DNA of 64,000 bases from Pseudomonas delhiensis. GTDB taxonomy: Bacteria; Pseudomonadota; Gammaproteobacteria; Pseudomonadales; Pseudomonadaceae. The stretch spans positions 107,944 to 171,943 of the forward strand of contig NZ_FZPC01000014.1 of NCBI RefSeq assembly GCF_900187975.1. Reading direction: 5' to 3'. Position numbers and translations under genes: made by a program. Below, piece by piece: positions 44,829 through 57,600 of this stretch (position 1 is the stretch's first letter; each line of letters begins with the position of its first letter). The notes under the pieces are model-generated. The model searched no databases, was not told the DNA's origin, and saw nothing but the letters and a program-made list of their open reading frames with translations.

Positions 44829-45380
44829 TCAGGCGCGGCGGGCCGGCTGTTCGTCCCTGGCCACGCTGGCGCAGCAGTGCAGCAGGGCATCGCGGATCAT
44901 GAAGTTGACCAGGGTCGGGGAAACCCCCAGCTCGCGGGCGATCTCCTTCTGCTGTACGCCGTGCAGGCGGTACATCTCGAAGGCGTAGCGAGTGCGCTCG
45001 GGCAACTGGCTCAGGGCCTCGTCGATCTGCTCGAGGGTATCGAAGTTGATGTGCAGGGTTTCCGGCGTGGCGCCGTAGGCCGCCTCGGCCTCCATCAGCT
45101 CCTGGGGCGCGCCGGTGTGGCGCTGCTCCAGCGCCTGCTTGCGGTAGTGGTCGATGGCCAGGTTGCGCACCACCTGGAACAGGTAGCTCATCTGCGCCTT
45201 CAGCGGAATGGAGCTGCCGGAGGCGTTCTGCAGGCGGAAGAAGGTGTCCTGCACCACGTCCTCGGCATGGGCGCGGCAACCGAGGAAGCGCGAGGCGAAC
45301 TTGACCAGGATGGAGCGATTCTCGATGAAGGTCGCGACCAACGGCGAGGCATAACGGGAGGTGGGCAGTTCATCCAGCAT
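44829..45380 (-). CDS. pvdS: PvdS, extracytoplasmic-function sigma factor for pyoverdine
   Basis: 183 residues (PAO1: 187). Region 2: RFLGCRAHAEDVVQDTFFRL and MSYLFQVVRNLAIDHYRKQA, almost identical to PvdS; region 4: LPERTRYAFEMYRLHGVQQK and ELGVSPTLVNFMIRDAL, the -35 recognition helix. It directs RNA polymerase to iron-starvation boxes of pyoverdine genes, and is held by anti-sigma FpvR in the known system (not in this window). I chose the ATG at 45380: AGGTGA lies 6 bases upstream, while the GTG three codons earlier is part of that SD. A Fur-box match is 79 bp upstream. Confidence 0.95.
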   Translation of the reverse strand: MLDELPTSRYASPLVATFIENRSILVKFASRFLGCRAHAEDVVQDTFFRLQNASGSSIPLKAQMSYLFQVVRNLAIDHYRKQALEQRHTGAPQELMEAEAAYGATPETLHINFDTLEQIDEALSQLPERTRYAFEMYRLHGVQQKEIARELGVSPTLVNFMIRDALLHCCASVARDEQPARRA

Positions 45381-45458
45381 GAGAATCACCTAGCGGCAGT
45401 ATGGGTGGGCAATTCGCTAGTGGGGGTACGCATCCAGCGAGCCGAGCCGGAAAGTATT

Positions 45459-45477
45459 TGAAATGAGAATCATTGTC
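45459..45477 (-). promoter_or_regulatory. Fur box upstream of pvdS
   Basis: TGAAATGAGAATCATTGTC matches the 19-bp Fur consensus at 14 positions, with the core ATGAGAATCATT intact. It lies 79 bp before the pvdS ATG, as expected for iron repression of the sigma factor. Confidence 0.8.
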
Positions 45478-45571
45478 AACAATTGTAAAGGAATGTTCTT
45501 CCAGGCCGGAAAGCCCCGTCCGGACTGGCTTTGTGCTATCTCCGCCAGCGCCTTTGGCCAGTTGAGATTAC

Positions 45572-45595
45572 TAATTATTTCGAATGACCGTCCGT
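45572..45595 (+). promoter_or_regulatory. PvdS (iron-starvation) promoter of pvdL
   Basis: TAATT, 16 bp, CGT; the known IS box is TAAAT-N16/17-CGT. 86 bp before the pvdL start. Confidence 0.75.
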
Positions 45596-45681
45596 ACACC
45601 TCTGAGAGAACCGGCTGTAGGCCCGAGTAGGCCTTTGCCGGTCGATTGACCAGTCGCGGTGCACTCAGCAGGAAACACACA

Positions 45682-48600
45682 ATGGACGCGTTCGAACATC
45701 CCCTCTCCATGGCCCAGGCCCTGCGCATGCGCGCCGGCGCCCAACCCGACCGGCTGGCCCTGCGCTTCCTGGCCGAGGACGGCGCGGGCGACGTGGTGCT
45801 CAGCTATGCCGAGCTGGACCGCCGCGCCCGCTGCATCGCCGCCGCGCTGCAGGCCCGGGCGGGGCAGGGCGAGCGCGCGGTGCTGCTGTTCCCCAGCGGC
45901 CCGGACTACGTCGCCGCCTTCTTCGGCTGCCTGTACGCCGGCATGGTCGCGGTGCCCGCCTACCCGCCGGAATCGGCGCGCCGCCACCACCAGGAGCGCC
46001 TGCTGTCGATCATCGACGATTGCGCGCCGCGCCTGGTGCTGACCCAGGCCGAACTGCGCGGGGCGCTGCTGGAAGGCTGCCCGGCGCTGTCCGGCGCCGC
46101 CGCGCCGCAGCTGCTGTGCGTGGACGAGCTGGAGCCGGCCGGCGCCGAGGCCTGGCGGGAAGTGGACATCCGCCCCGAGCACATCGCCTTCCTGCAGTAC
46201 ACCTCCGGCTCCACCGCGCTGCCCAAGGGCGTGCAGGTCAGCCACGGCAACCTGGTGGCCAACGAACGGCTGATCCGCGGCGGCTTCGGCATCGGCGCCG
46301 ACGACGTGATCGTCAGCTGGCTGCCGCTGTACCACGACATGGGCCTGATCGGCGGCCTGCTGCAGCCGGTCTACAGCGGCGTGCCCTGCGTGCTGATGTC
46401 GCCGCGCTATTTCCTCGAACGCCCGCTGCGCTGGCTGGAAGCCATCAGCCAGCACGGCGGCACCGTCAGCGGCGGGCCGGACTTCGCCTACCGCCTGTGC
46501 ACCGAGCGCGTCAGCGAGTCGGCCCTGGCCGGGCTGGACCTGAGCCGCTGGCGCGTGGCCTTCTCCGGCTCCGAACCGATCCGCCAGGACAGCCTGGACG
46601 GCTTCGCCGCCAGGTTCGCCGCCAGCCGCTTCGAGGCCTCCAGCTTCTTCGCCTGCTACGGCCTGGCCGAGGCCACCCTGTTCGTCACCGGCGGCCGGCG
46701 CGGCCAGGGCATCGCCGCCCTGGGCGTGGACGAGGCGGCCCTGGCGCAGAACCGCATCGAGGCGGGCAGCGGCAGCGTGCTCATGTGCTGCGGCCGCAGC
46801 CAGCCGGAGCACGCGGTGATGATCGTCGAGCCGCACAGCGGCGCCAGCCTGGGCGAGAACCGGGTGGGCGAGGTCTGGGCCGCCGGGCCGAGCATCGCCC
46901 ACGGCTACTGGCGCAACCCCGAGGCCAGCGCCAGGGCCTTCGTCGAGCGCGACGGCCGCACCTGGCTGCGCACCGGCGACCTGGGCTGCCTGCGCGACGG
47001 CGAGCTGTACGTCACCGGGCGGCTGAAGGACATGCTCATCATCCGCGGCCACAACCTCTACCCGCAGGACATCGAGCGCGCCGTGGAAACCGAAGTGGAC
47101 GCGGTGCGCAAGGGGCGGGTGGCGGCCTTCGCCGTGGAGGTCGACGGCGAGGAGGGCATCGGCATCGCCGCCGAGGTCGGCCGCGCCCTGCAGAAACGCA
47201 TCCCGGCCGCCGAGCTGATCGACGCGATCCGCCAGGCGGTGGCCGAAGCCTGCCAGGAGGCGCCCAGGGTGGTGGCGCTGCTCAACCCCGGCGCGCTGCC
47301 GCGCACCTCCAGCGGCAAGCTGCAACGCTCGGCCTGCCGCACGCGCCTGGCCGACGGCAGCCTGGACTCCTACGCCGTCTACCCCGGAGTTCAGGCAGCC
47401 GCCGTGCCCGCCGTCGAGACCGATGACGCCCTGCAGGCGCGTATCGCCCAGGTCTGGCGCGAGCACCTGGGCGTCGAGCGCGTGGGCGCGGACGACAACT
47501 TCTTCCTGCTCGGCGGCAACTCCATCGCCGCCGCCCAGGTCATGGCCGCGCTGCGCGATGGCCTGGGCGCCGAGCTCAACCTGCGCCTGCTGTTCGAGGC
47601 GCCGCGCCTGGCCGATTTCAGCGCCGCCGTGGCCGCCCGCCTGGCCGCCGGCGCCACGCCCCAGGCGGCCATCGCCAGCCTGCCGCGCGGCGGCGACCTG
47701 CCGCAGTCCGCGGCCCAGCGCCGGCTGTGGCTGAACTGGCAGATCGAGCCCCGGGGCTGTGCCTACAACATCCCCGGCGGCCTGCAACTGCGCGGCGAAC
47801 TGGACGAGGACGCGGTGTACGACGCCTTCGCCCGCCTGGTGCAGCGCCACGAAGCGCTGCGCACGCGCTTCCTCGAACGCGACGGCCAGGCCCTGCAGCG
47901 CATCGAGCCCAGGGGCGAGTTCCACTGGCAGGCGCTGGAACTGGACGCCGCCGAAGCCGCGCAACGCCGCGAAGCCGAGGCCCGCGAGCCGTTCGACCTG
48001 CAACAGGGCCCGCTGCTGCGCGTGAGCCTGGTGCGCCTGGGCGACGACCTGCACCAGCTGTGGGTGACCCTGCACCACATCGTGGCCGACGGCTGGTCGC
48101 TGAACCTGCTGCTGGACGAGTTCGCCCGCCTGTACGCCGAGAGCCAGGGCGGCCAGGGCGCCGACCTGGCGCCGCTGCCCATCGGCTACGCCGAATTCGC
48201 CAGCTGGCAGCGGCAGTGGCTGGAGGCGGGCGAGGGCGCCTGCCAGCTGGCCTACTGGCAGGCGCAACTGGGCGAGGAAGCGCCGCGCCTGGAACTGCCC
48301 ACCGACCACCCGCGCGGCAACGCCGCCTCGCCGGCGGCGCGCCTGAGCCTGCGCCTGGACGACAAGCTCGGCCAGGCCCTGGGCGAGGCGGCCCGGGCCA
48401 GCCAGGCCAGCGTGTTCATGTGGCTGCTGGCGGCCTTCCAGGCCCTGCTGCACCGCCACAGCGGGCAGGCCGACATCCGCGTCGGCGTGCCCAGCGCCAA
48501 CCGCCAGCGCCTGGAAGTACAGGGGCTGGTGGGGTTCTTCATCAACACCCTGGTGCTGCGCGCCACCCCCGGCCCGCGGCAGGCCTTCGGCCAGCTGCTG

Positions 48601-51600
48601 GCCCAGGTGCGCGAGGCCACCCTTGGCGCCCAGGAACACCAGGACCTGCCCTTCGACCGCCTGCTGGAAGCCCTGCCGGGCCACGGCGGCCAGCCGTTCC
48701 AGGTGCTGTTCAACCACCAGCAGCGCGACCTCTCGGCCCTGCGCCGGCTGCCCGGCCTGCTCGCCGAGGAACTGCCCTGGCACAGCCGCGAGGCCAAGTT
48801 CGACCTGCAGCTGCAGACCGAGGAAGACGGCCGCGGCCGCCTGCGCCTGAACTTCGACTACGCCGCCGACCTGTTCGACGCGGTGAGCATCCAGCGCCTG
48901 GCCGACCAGTACGTGGCCCTGCTGCGCCAGGTGGTGGCGCAGCCGCAGCTGTGCCTGGGCGACATCGCCCTGGTCGGCGACGCCGAGCGGGCGCGCCTGG
49001 AACAGTGGGGCAGCGCGCCCTGCGAACCGGCGCGAAGCTGGCTGCCGGAGCAGCTGGAACGCGCACAGGCGGAATATGCCGGGCGCGTGGCGCTGCAATG
49101 GGACGGCGGCGAACTGGGCCACGCCGAACTGCACGCCCAGGCCAACCGCCTGGCCCACTACCTGCGCGACAAGGGCGTGGGCCCCGACGTGCCGGTGGCC
49201 ATTTGCGCCGAACGCTCGCCGCAGCTGCTGGTGGGCCTGCTGGCCATCCTCAAGGCCGGCGGCGCCTACGTGCCGCTGGACCCGGACTACCCCGCCGAGC
49301 GCCTGGCCTACATGCTGGCCGACTGCGGCGCCACGCTGCTGCTGACCCAGGCCCACCTGCTGGACCGCCTGCCCAGCCAGGAAGGCGTGGCCACCCTGTG
49401 CTTCGACGGCCTCAAGCTGGACGGCTGGCCCGCCAGCGCGCCGGGCCTGCACCTGCATGGCGACAACCTGGCCTACGTCATCTACACCTCCGGCTCCACC
49501 GGCCAGCCTAAGGGCGTGGGCAACACCCACGCCGCCCTGGCCGAGCGCCTGCAATGGATGCAGGCCACCTATGCGCTGCAGGCCGACGACGTGCTGATGC
49601 AGAAGGCGCCGGTGAGCTTCGACGTCTCGGTGTGGGAATGCTTCTGGCCGCTGCTGGCGGGTTGCCGGCTGGTGCTGGCCGGCCCCGGCGAGCACCGCGA
49701 CCCGGCGCGCATCGCCCAGCTGGTGCGGCAGTTCGGCGTGACCACGCTGCACTTCGTGCCGCCGCTGCTGCAACTGTTCATCGACGAGCCCGGCGTGGAC
49801 GCCTGCACCAGCCTGCGCCGCCTGTTCTCCGGCGGCGAGGCGCTGCCGGCGCAGCTGCGCGACCGCGTGCTGCAACGCCTGCCGGGCGTGGCCCTGCACA
49901 ACCGCTACGGCCCCACGGAAACCGCGATCAACGTCACCCACTGGCAGTGCTCGGTGGAAGACGGCGCGCGCTCGCCCATCGGCCGGCCGCTGGGCAACGT
50001 CATCTGCCGCGTCCTCGACAGCGAGCTGAACCCGCTGCCGCCGGGCGCCGCCGGCGAGCTGTGCATCGGCGGCGCCGGCCTGGCCCGCGGCTACCTGGGC
50101 CGCCCGGGGCTGAGCGCCGAACGCTTCGTCGCCGACCCGCTGGGCGCGCCCGGCGCGCGCCTGTACCGTACCGGCGACCGTGCGCGCTGGAACGAGCGGG
50201 GCGTGCTGGAATACCTCGGCCGCCAGGACGGCCAGGTGAAACTGCGCGGCTTCCGCATCGAACTGGACGAAATCCGCGCGCGCCTGCTGGCCCAGCCCGG
50301 CGTGGCCCAGGCCGTGGTGGTGATCCGCCAGGCCGGCAACCTCGGCAGCCAACTGGTGGGCTACTACACCGCCAGCGCCGACGCCCCGGCCGAGGCCGAA
50401 CACAACCAGGCCCTGCGCACTGCATTGCAGGCAGCGTTGCCGGAATACATGGTCCCGGCGCAGCTCATGCGCCTGGCCAATATGCCCCTGGGCCCCAGCG
50501 GCAAGCTGGACCTCAAGGCCCTGCCCGAACCGAGCGGGCAGCAGCGCGAGCACGTCGCCCCGCGCGACGAAGTGGAACAGCGCCTGGCCGCCATCTGGAG
50601 CGAAGTGCTGGGCCTGCCGCAGGTGGGCCTGGACGATGACTTCTTCGAGCTGGGCGGCCACTCGCTGCTGGCTACCCGCATCGTCTCCCGCGCCCGCCAG
50701 GCCTTCGCCATCGAGCTGCCGCTGCGCGAGCTGTTCGAGGCCAGCGCCCTGGGCGCCTTCGCCGAGCGGGTGCGCCAGCTGCGCGCCGCCGGCAGCGCCG
50801 ACAGCCAGGGCGCCATCCACCCGGCGGACCGCAGCCGGCCGGTGCCGCTGTCCTACTCGCAGCAGCGCATGTGGTTCCTCTGGCAACTGGAGCCGGACAG
50901 CCCGGCCTACAACGTCGGCGGCATGGCGCGGCTGCGCGGCACGCTGGACCTGGACTGCTTCGAACGCGCCCTGCAGGCCCTGGTGCGGCGCCACGAGACG
51001 CTGCGCACCTGCTTCCCCAGCGTGGACGGCGTGCCCCACCAGCAGGTGCAGGAGAACAGCGACCTGCGCATGCAGCGCCTGGACTTCTCCCACCTCGGCG
51101 CCGAGGGCCGCCAGCAGGCCCTGCAGCAACTGGCCGACGACGAGGCGCACAAGCCCTTCGACCTCGAGAAGGGCCCGCTGCTGCGGGTGTACATGGTCCG
51201 CTTCGCCGAGGCCGAGCACTACCTGGTGGTGACCCTGCACCACATCGTCACCGAAGGCTGGGCCATGGACATCTTCGCCCGCGAGCTGGGTGCGCTCTAC
51301 GAGGCCTTCCTGGAAGGCCGCGAATCGCCCCTGGCGCCGTTGCCGGTGCAGTACCTGGACTACAGCGTCTGGCAGCGGCAGTGGCTGGAGGCCGGCGAAC
51401 GCCAGCGCCAGCTGGACTACTGGCGCGCCCAGCTGGGCGACGAGCACCCGGTGCTGGAACTGCCCGGCGACCGCCCGCGGCCGCCGCTGCAGAGCCACCG
51501 CGGCGACCTCTACCGCTTCGACCTGGCGCCGCAGCTGGCCGAGCGCGTGCGCCGCTTCAATGCCGGCAACGGCCTGACGCAGTTCATGACCATGACCGCC

Positions 51601-54600
51601 GCCCTGGCCGTGCTGCTGTACCGCTACAGCGGCCAGCAGGACCTGCGCATCGGCGCGCCGGTGGCCAACCGCATCCGCCCGGAGAGCGAAGGGCTGATCG
51701 GCGCCTTCCTCAACACCCAGGTGCTGCGCTGCCGCCTCGACGGGCAGATGAGCGTGGCCCAGCTGCTGGAACAGGTGCGGCAGACGGTGATCGACGGCCA
51801 GTCGCACCAGGACCTGCCCTTCGACCACCTGGTGGACGCCCTGCAGCCGCCGCGCAGCGCCGCCTACAACCCGCTGTTCCAGGTGATGTGCAACGTCCAG
51901 CGCTGGGAGTTCCAGCAGACCCGCGAACTGGCCGGGATGACCGTGGAATACCTGGTCAACGACGCCCGCGCCACCAAGTTCGACCTCAACCTGGAGGTCA
52001 CCGACCTCGACCAGCGCCTGGGCTGCTGCCTGACCTACAGCCGCGACCTCTTCGACGAGCCGCGCATCGCCCGCATGGCGCGCCACTGGCAGAACCTGCT
52101 GGAGGCGATGATCGCCGACCCGCAGCAGCGCCTGGGCGAGCTGCCGATGCTCGAGGCCGGCGAGCGCGATGCGCTGCTGCATTGCAGCGGGCCGCAACTC
52201 AGCGACACCCTGCACGGCCTGTTCGCCGCCCAGGCCGCGGCCGCGCCACGGGCGCCGGCGCTGACCTTCGCCGGCCGGACGCTGAGCTACGCCGAGCTGG
52301 ACGAGCGCGCCAACCGCCTGGCGCGCCTGCTGCGCGAACGCGGCGTGGGCGCCGAAGTGCGTGTCGGCCTGGCCCTGGAGCGCTCGCTGGAGATGGTCGT
52401 CGGCCTGCTGGCCATCCTCAAGGCCGGCGGCGCCTATGTGCCGCTGGACCCGGAATACCCGCTGGAACGCCTGCGCTACATGATCGAGGACAGCGGCGTG
52501 CGCCTGCTGCTCGGCCAGCCGGCGCTGTTCGAGGCCCTGGGCGAGCTGCCCGCCGGCGTCGGCCGCTGCTGCCCGGCGGAGGAGGGCGCGGCCCTGGCGG
52601 CGCTGGACGACGGCCCGCTGCCGTCGTTCAGCCAGGCGCAGCACCAGGCCTACCTGATCTACACCTCCGGCTCCACCGGCAAGCCCAAGGGCGTGGTGGT
52701 GTCCCACGGCGAGATCGCCATGCACTGCCGGGCGGTGATCGAGCGCTTCGGCATGCGCGCCGACGATTGCGAGCTGCACTTCTATTCCATCAACTTCGAC
52801 GCTGCCAGCGAGCGCCTGCTGACGCCGCTGCTGTGCGGCGCCCACGTGGTGCTGCGGGCCCAGGGCCAATGGGGCGCCGAGGACATCTGCCAGCTGATCG
52901 CCGAGCACCGCGTGAGCATCCTCGGCTTCACCCCCAGCTATGGCAGCCAGCTGGCCCAGTGGCTGCAGACGCAGAACCGCCAACTGCCGGTGCGCCTGTG
53001 CATCACCGGCGGCGAGGCGCTGACCGCCGAGCACCTGCAGCGCATCCGCCAGGCCTTCGCGCCGCGCTACTTCTTCAACGCCTACGGCCCGACGGAAACC
53101 GTGGTCATGCCCCTGGCGGCCCTGGCCCCGGAGCAGGTGGAAGCCGGCGCCGGGGTGCCCATCGGCAGCCTGGTGGGCGAACGCAGCGCCTGCATCCTCG
53201 ACGCCGACCTGGCCCTGGTGCCCCAGGGCGCCGGCGGCGAGCTGTACGTCGGCGGCGCCGGCCTGGCCCGCGGCTACCACGAGCGCCCCGGCCTGACCGC
53301 CGAGCGCTTCGTGCCCGACCCCTTCGGCGCCCCCGGCGGCCGCCTGTACCGCACCGGCGACCGCGTGCGCCAGCGCACCGATGGCCAGGTGGAATACCTC
53401 GGGCGCATCGACCAGCAGGTGAAGATCCGCGGCTTCCGCATCGAACTGGGCGAGATCGAGGCGCGCCTGCAGGAACACCCGCAGGTTCGCGAAACCGCCG
53501 TGCTGGCGGTGGACGGGCCCAGCGGCAAGCAACTGGTGGGCTACGTCGGCACCGCCCTGGCGACTGCCGACGCGGCCGCCCAGGCCGAACTGCGCGAGGC
53601 GCTCAAGGCCCACCTCAAGCAGCAACTGCCGGACTACATGGTGCCGGCGCACCTGGTGCTGCTGGAGGGCCTGCCGCTGACCGCCAACGGCAAGCTCGAC
53701 CGCCGCGCGCTGCCGGCGCCGGACGCCGGCCTCGGCGAGCGTGTCTACGAAGCCCCGCGCAGCGAGCTGGAACGCCAGCTGGCGGCGATCTGGGGCGAGG
53801 TGCTGAACGTCGCCCAGGTCGGCCTGGACGACAACTTCTTCGAGCTGGGCGGCGACTCCATCCTGTCCATCCAGGTGGTCAGCCGCGCCCGCCAGCAGGG
53901 CATCCAGTTCAGCCCGCGGGACCTGTTCCAGCACCAGAGCGTGCGCAGCCTGGCCGGCGTCGCCCGGGCTGTCGGCGCAAGCCAGGCGGAGCAGGGCGAA
54001 GTGCAGGGCGGCAGCGCGCTGACGCCGATCCAGCACTGGTTCTTCGAACTGCCCCTGGAAAACCGCGCGCACTGGAACCAGTCGCTGCTGCTGGAGCCGC
54101 GCCAGGCGCTGGACGCCGACCTGCTGCGCCAGGCCCTGCTGCAGCTGACCAGGCACCACGACGCGCTGCGCCTGGCGTTCCGTCAGGAAGACGGCCGCTG
54201 GCAGGCCGGGCACCGGGCGCCGGACGACGGCGCCTGGCTGGTGTGGCAGGCGCAGGTGGCGAGCTTCGCCGACTGCGCCGAGGTGTTCGAGCGCGCCCAG
54301 CGCAGCCTGGCCCTGGACGGCCCGCTGCTGCGCGCGGTGCTGGTGGACGGCCCTGGCGCCCAGCGCCTACTGCTGGCCATCCACCACCTGGTGGTGGACG
54401 GCGTGTCCTGGCGCGTGCTGCTGGAAGACCTGCAGCAGGCCTACCGCCAGCTCGCCGCCGGCGAGGCCGTGCAACTGCCGGCCAAGACCAGCGCCTTCCG
54501 CGACTGGACCGCGCGCCTGCAGGCCTATGCCGGCAGCGAACCGCTGCGCGAGGAGCTGCACTGGTGGCACGGCCAGCTGGACGGCGCCCCCGGCACCTGG

Positions 54601-57600
54601 CTCTGCGACAACCCCGAGGGGCGCAACGACGAGGCCCTGGCCCGCAGCCTGAGCCTGCGCCTGGACCGCGAGCGCACCCGCCAGCTGCTGCAGCAGGCGC
54701 CGGCGGCCTACCGCACCCAGGTCAACGACCTGCTGCTGACCGCCCTGGCCCGGGTGCTCTGCCGCGCCACCGGCGAGGCTTCGGTGCTGGTGCAGCTGGA
54801 AGGCCACGGTCGCGAGGCGCTGTTCGACGACATCGACCTCAGCCGCACCGTGGGCTGGTTCACCAGCGCCTTCCCGCTGCGCCTGGCGCCCGCCCTGGAG
54901 GCTGGCGAGGAGGGGCTTGCGGCCTCGATCAAGGCGATCAAGGAACAGCTGCGCGCCGTGCCGCACAAGGGCCTGGGCCATGGCGTGCTGCGCCACCTGG
55001 GCGACGAGGCGGGGCGCCGCGCCCTGGCCGCGCTGCCGCAGCCGCGCATCACCTTCAACTACCTGGGCCAGTTCGACCAGAGCTTCACCGAGGACGCCCT
55101 GTTCCGCCCGCTGGACGAGCCCACCGGGGCCATCCACGACGCCGCCGCGCCGCTGCCCAACGAGCTGAGCGTGGACGGCCAGGTGTACGGCGGCGAACTG
55201 GTGCTGCGCTGGACCTACAGCGCCGAGCGTTATGAAGAGCGGACCATCGCCGACCTGGCCAACGCCTACCTCGACGAGCTGCAGGCCCTGGTCGCCCACT
55301 GCCTGGACGACAAGGCCGGCGGCCTGACGCCCTCGGACTTCCCCCTGGCGCGCCTGAGCCAGGCGCAGCTGGACGCCCTGGCGGTGCCGGCGGCGCAGAT
55401 CGACGACGTCTACCCGCTGACACCCATGCAGGAAGGCCTGCTGCTGCACACCCTGCTGGAGCCGGGCACCGGCATCTACTACATGCAGGACCGCTACCGC
55501 ATCGACAGCGAGCTGGACCGCGAGCGCTTCGCCGCCGCCTGGCAGGCCGTGGTGGCGCGCCACGAGGCGCTGCGCGCGTCCTTCTCGTGGAACGCCGGCG
55601 AGGCCATGCTGCAGGTGATCCACAAGCCCGGCCCGGTGGCGCTGGACTACCTCGACTGGAGCGAGCTGCCCGAGGAAGGCCACGAGGAACGCCTGCAGGC
55701 GCTGCACAAGCGGGAACGCGAGGCCGGCTTCGACCTGCTCAACGCGCCGCCCTTCCACCTGCGCCTGATCCGCCTGGGCGCGGCGCGCTACTGGTTCATG
55801 ATGAGCAACCACCACATCCTCATCGACGCCTGGTGCCGCGGCCTGCTGATGAGCGACTTCTTCGAGATCTACAGCGCCCTGGGCGAGGGCCGCGCGGCCG
55901 AGCTGCCGACGCCGCCGCGCTACCGCGACTACATCGCCTGGCTGCAGCGCCAGGACCTGGACCACTCGCGCCGCTGGTGGCGCGACAACCTGCGCGGCTT
56001 CGAGCGCGCCACCTACGTCCCCAGCGACCGGCCGATCGTCCACGAGCGCGCCGGGGACAGCGGCGGGATGATGGTGGGCGACCGCTACACCCGCCTGGAC
56101 GCCGCCGACGGCGCGCGCCTGCGCGAACTGGCGCAGCGCTACCAGCTGACCGTCAACACCTTCGCCCAGGCGGCCTGGGCCCTGGTGCTGCGCCGCTTCA
56201 GCGGCGAGCGCGACCTGCTGTTCGGCGTCACCGTGGCCGGCCGCCCGGTGGGCATGCCGCAGATGCAGCGCACCGTGGGGCTGTTCATCAACAGCATCCC
56301 GCTGCGCGTGCAACTGCCGGCGCCCGGCGAGCGGCAGACGGTGCGCGACTGGCTGGCCGGGCTGTTCGAACGCAACCTGGAGCTGCGCGAGCACGAGCAC
56401 CTGCCGCTGGTGGCCATCCAGGAAAGCAGCGAGCTGCCCAAGGGCCAGCCGCTGTTCGACAGCCTCTTCGTGTTCGAGAACGCCCCGGTGGAAGTCTCGG
56501 TGCTGGACCGCGCGCAGAGCCTGAAGGCCAGCTCCGACTCCGGGCGCACCCACACCAACTTCCCGCTCACCGTGGTCTGCTACCCCGGCGACGACCTGGG
56601 CCTGCACCTGTCCTACGACCAGCGCTACTTCGAGGCCGCGACCATCGAACGGCTGCTCGGCGAGTTCAAGCGCCTGCTGCTGGCCCTGGCCGACGGCTTC
56701 CATGGCGAGGTGGCCGAGTTGCCGCTGCTGGGCGCGCAGGAGCGGCGCTTCCTGCTGGAGGACTGCAACCGCAGCGAGCACGCCTACCCGCTGGAGCAGG
56801 GCTACGTGCGCCTGTTCGAGGCGCGGGTGGCGGCGCACCCGCAGCGCATCGCCGCCAGTTGCCTCGGCCAGCAGTGGAGCTACGCCGAGCTGAACCGCCG
56901 GGCCAACCGCCTGGGCCATGCGCTGCTGGCCGCCGGCGTGGGCTTCGACCAGCCGGTGGCGCTGCTGGGCGAACGCGGCCTGGACCTGCTGGGCATGATC
57001 GTCGGCAGCTTCAAGGCCGGCGCCGGCTACCTGCCGCTGGACCCGGCGCACCCGACGCAGCGCCTGACGCGCATCCTCGAGCTCAGCCGCACGCCGGTGC
57101 TGGTGTGCAGCGCCGCCTGCCACGAGCAGGCCCTGGCGCTGCTCGCCGAACTGGGCTGCGGCAGCCGCCCGCGCCTGCTGGTGTGGGACGAGGTGCAGCA
57201 CGGCGCGGCCGCCGAGCACGACCCGCAGCGCTACAGCGGGCCGGGCAACCTGGCCTACGTGATCTACACCTCCGGCTCCACCGGGCTGCCCAAGGGCGTG
57301 ATGGTGGAGCAGGCCGGCATGCTCAACAACCAACTGAGCAAGGTGCCCTACCTGGCCCTCGGCGAGGGCGACGTGATCGCCCAGACCGCCTCGCAGAGCT
57401 TCGACATCTCGGTCTGGCAATTCCTCGCCGCGCCGCTGTTCGGTGGCCGCGTGGCCATAGTGCCGAACGCCATCGCCCAGGACCCGCAGGCGTTGCTGGA
57501 GCATGTGGTGGAGCAGGGCGTGAGCGTGCTGGAAAGCGTGCCCTCGCTGATCCAGGGCATGCTCGCCGAGGAGCGCGGGGCGCTGCCCGGCCTGCGCTGG

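Noticed and set aside
45571..54213. Open frame of 2880 codons antisense to pvdL (and a second of 1489 codons at 54367–58836)
   Set aside because: Shadow of high-GC coding sequence. Composition is His/Gln/Val/Ala-rich low complexity with no domain, and the sense strand is a complete NRPS.
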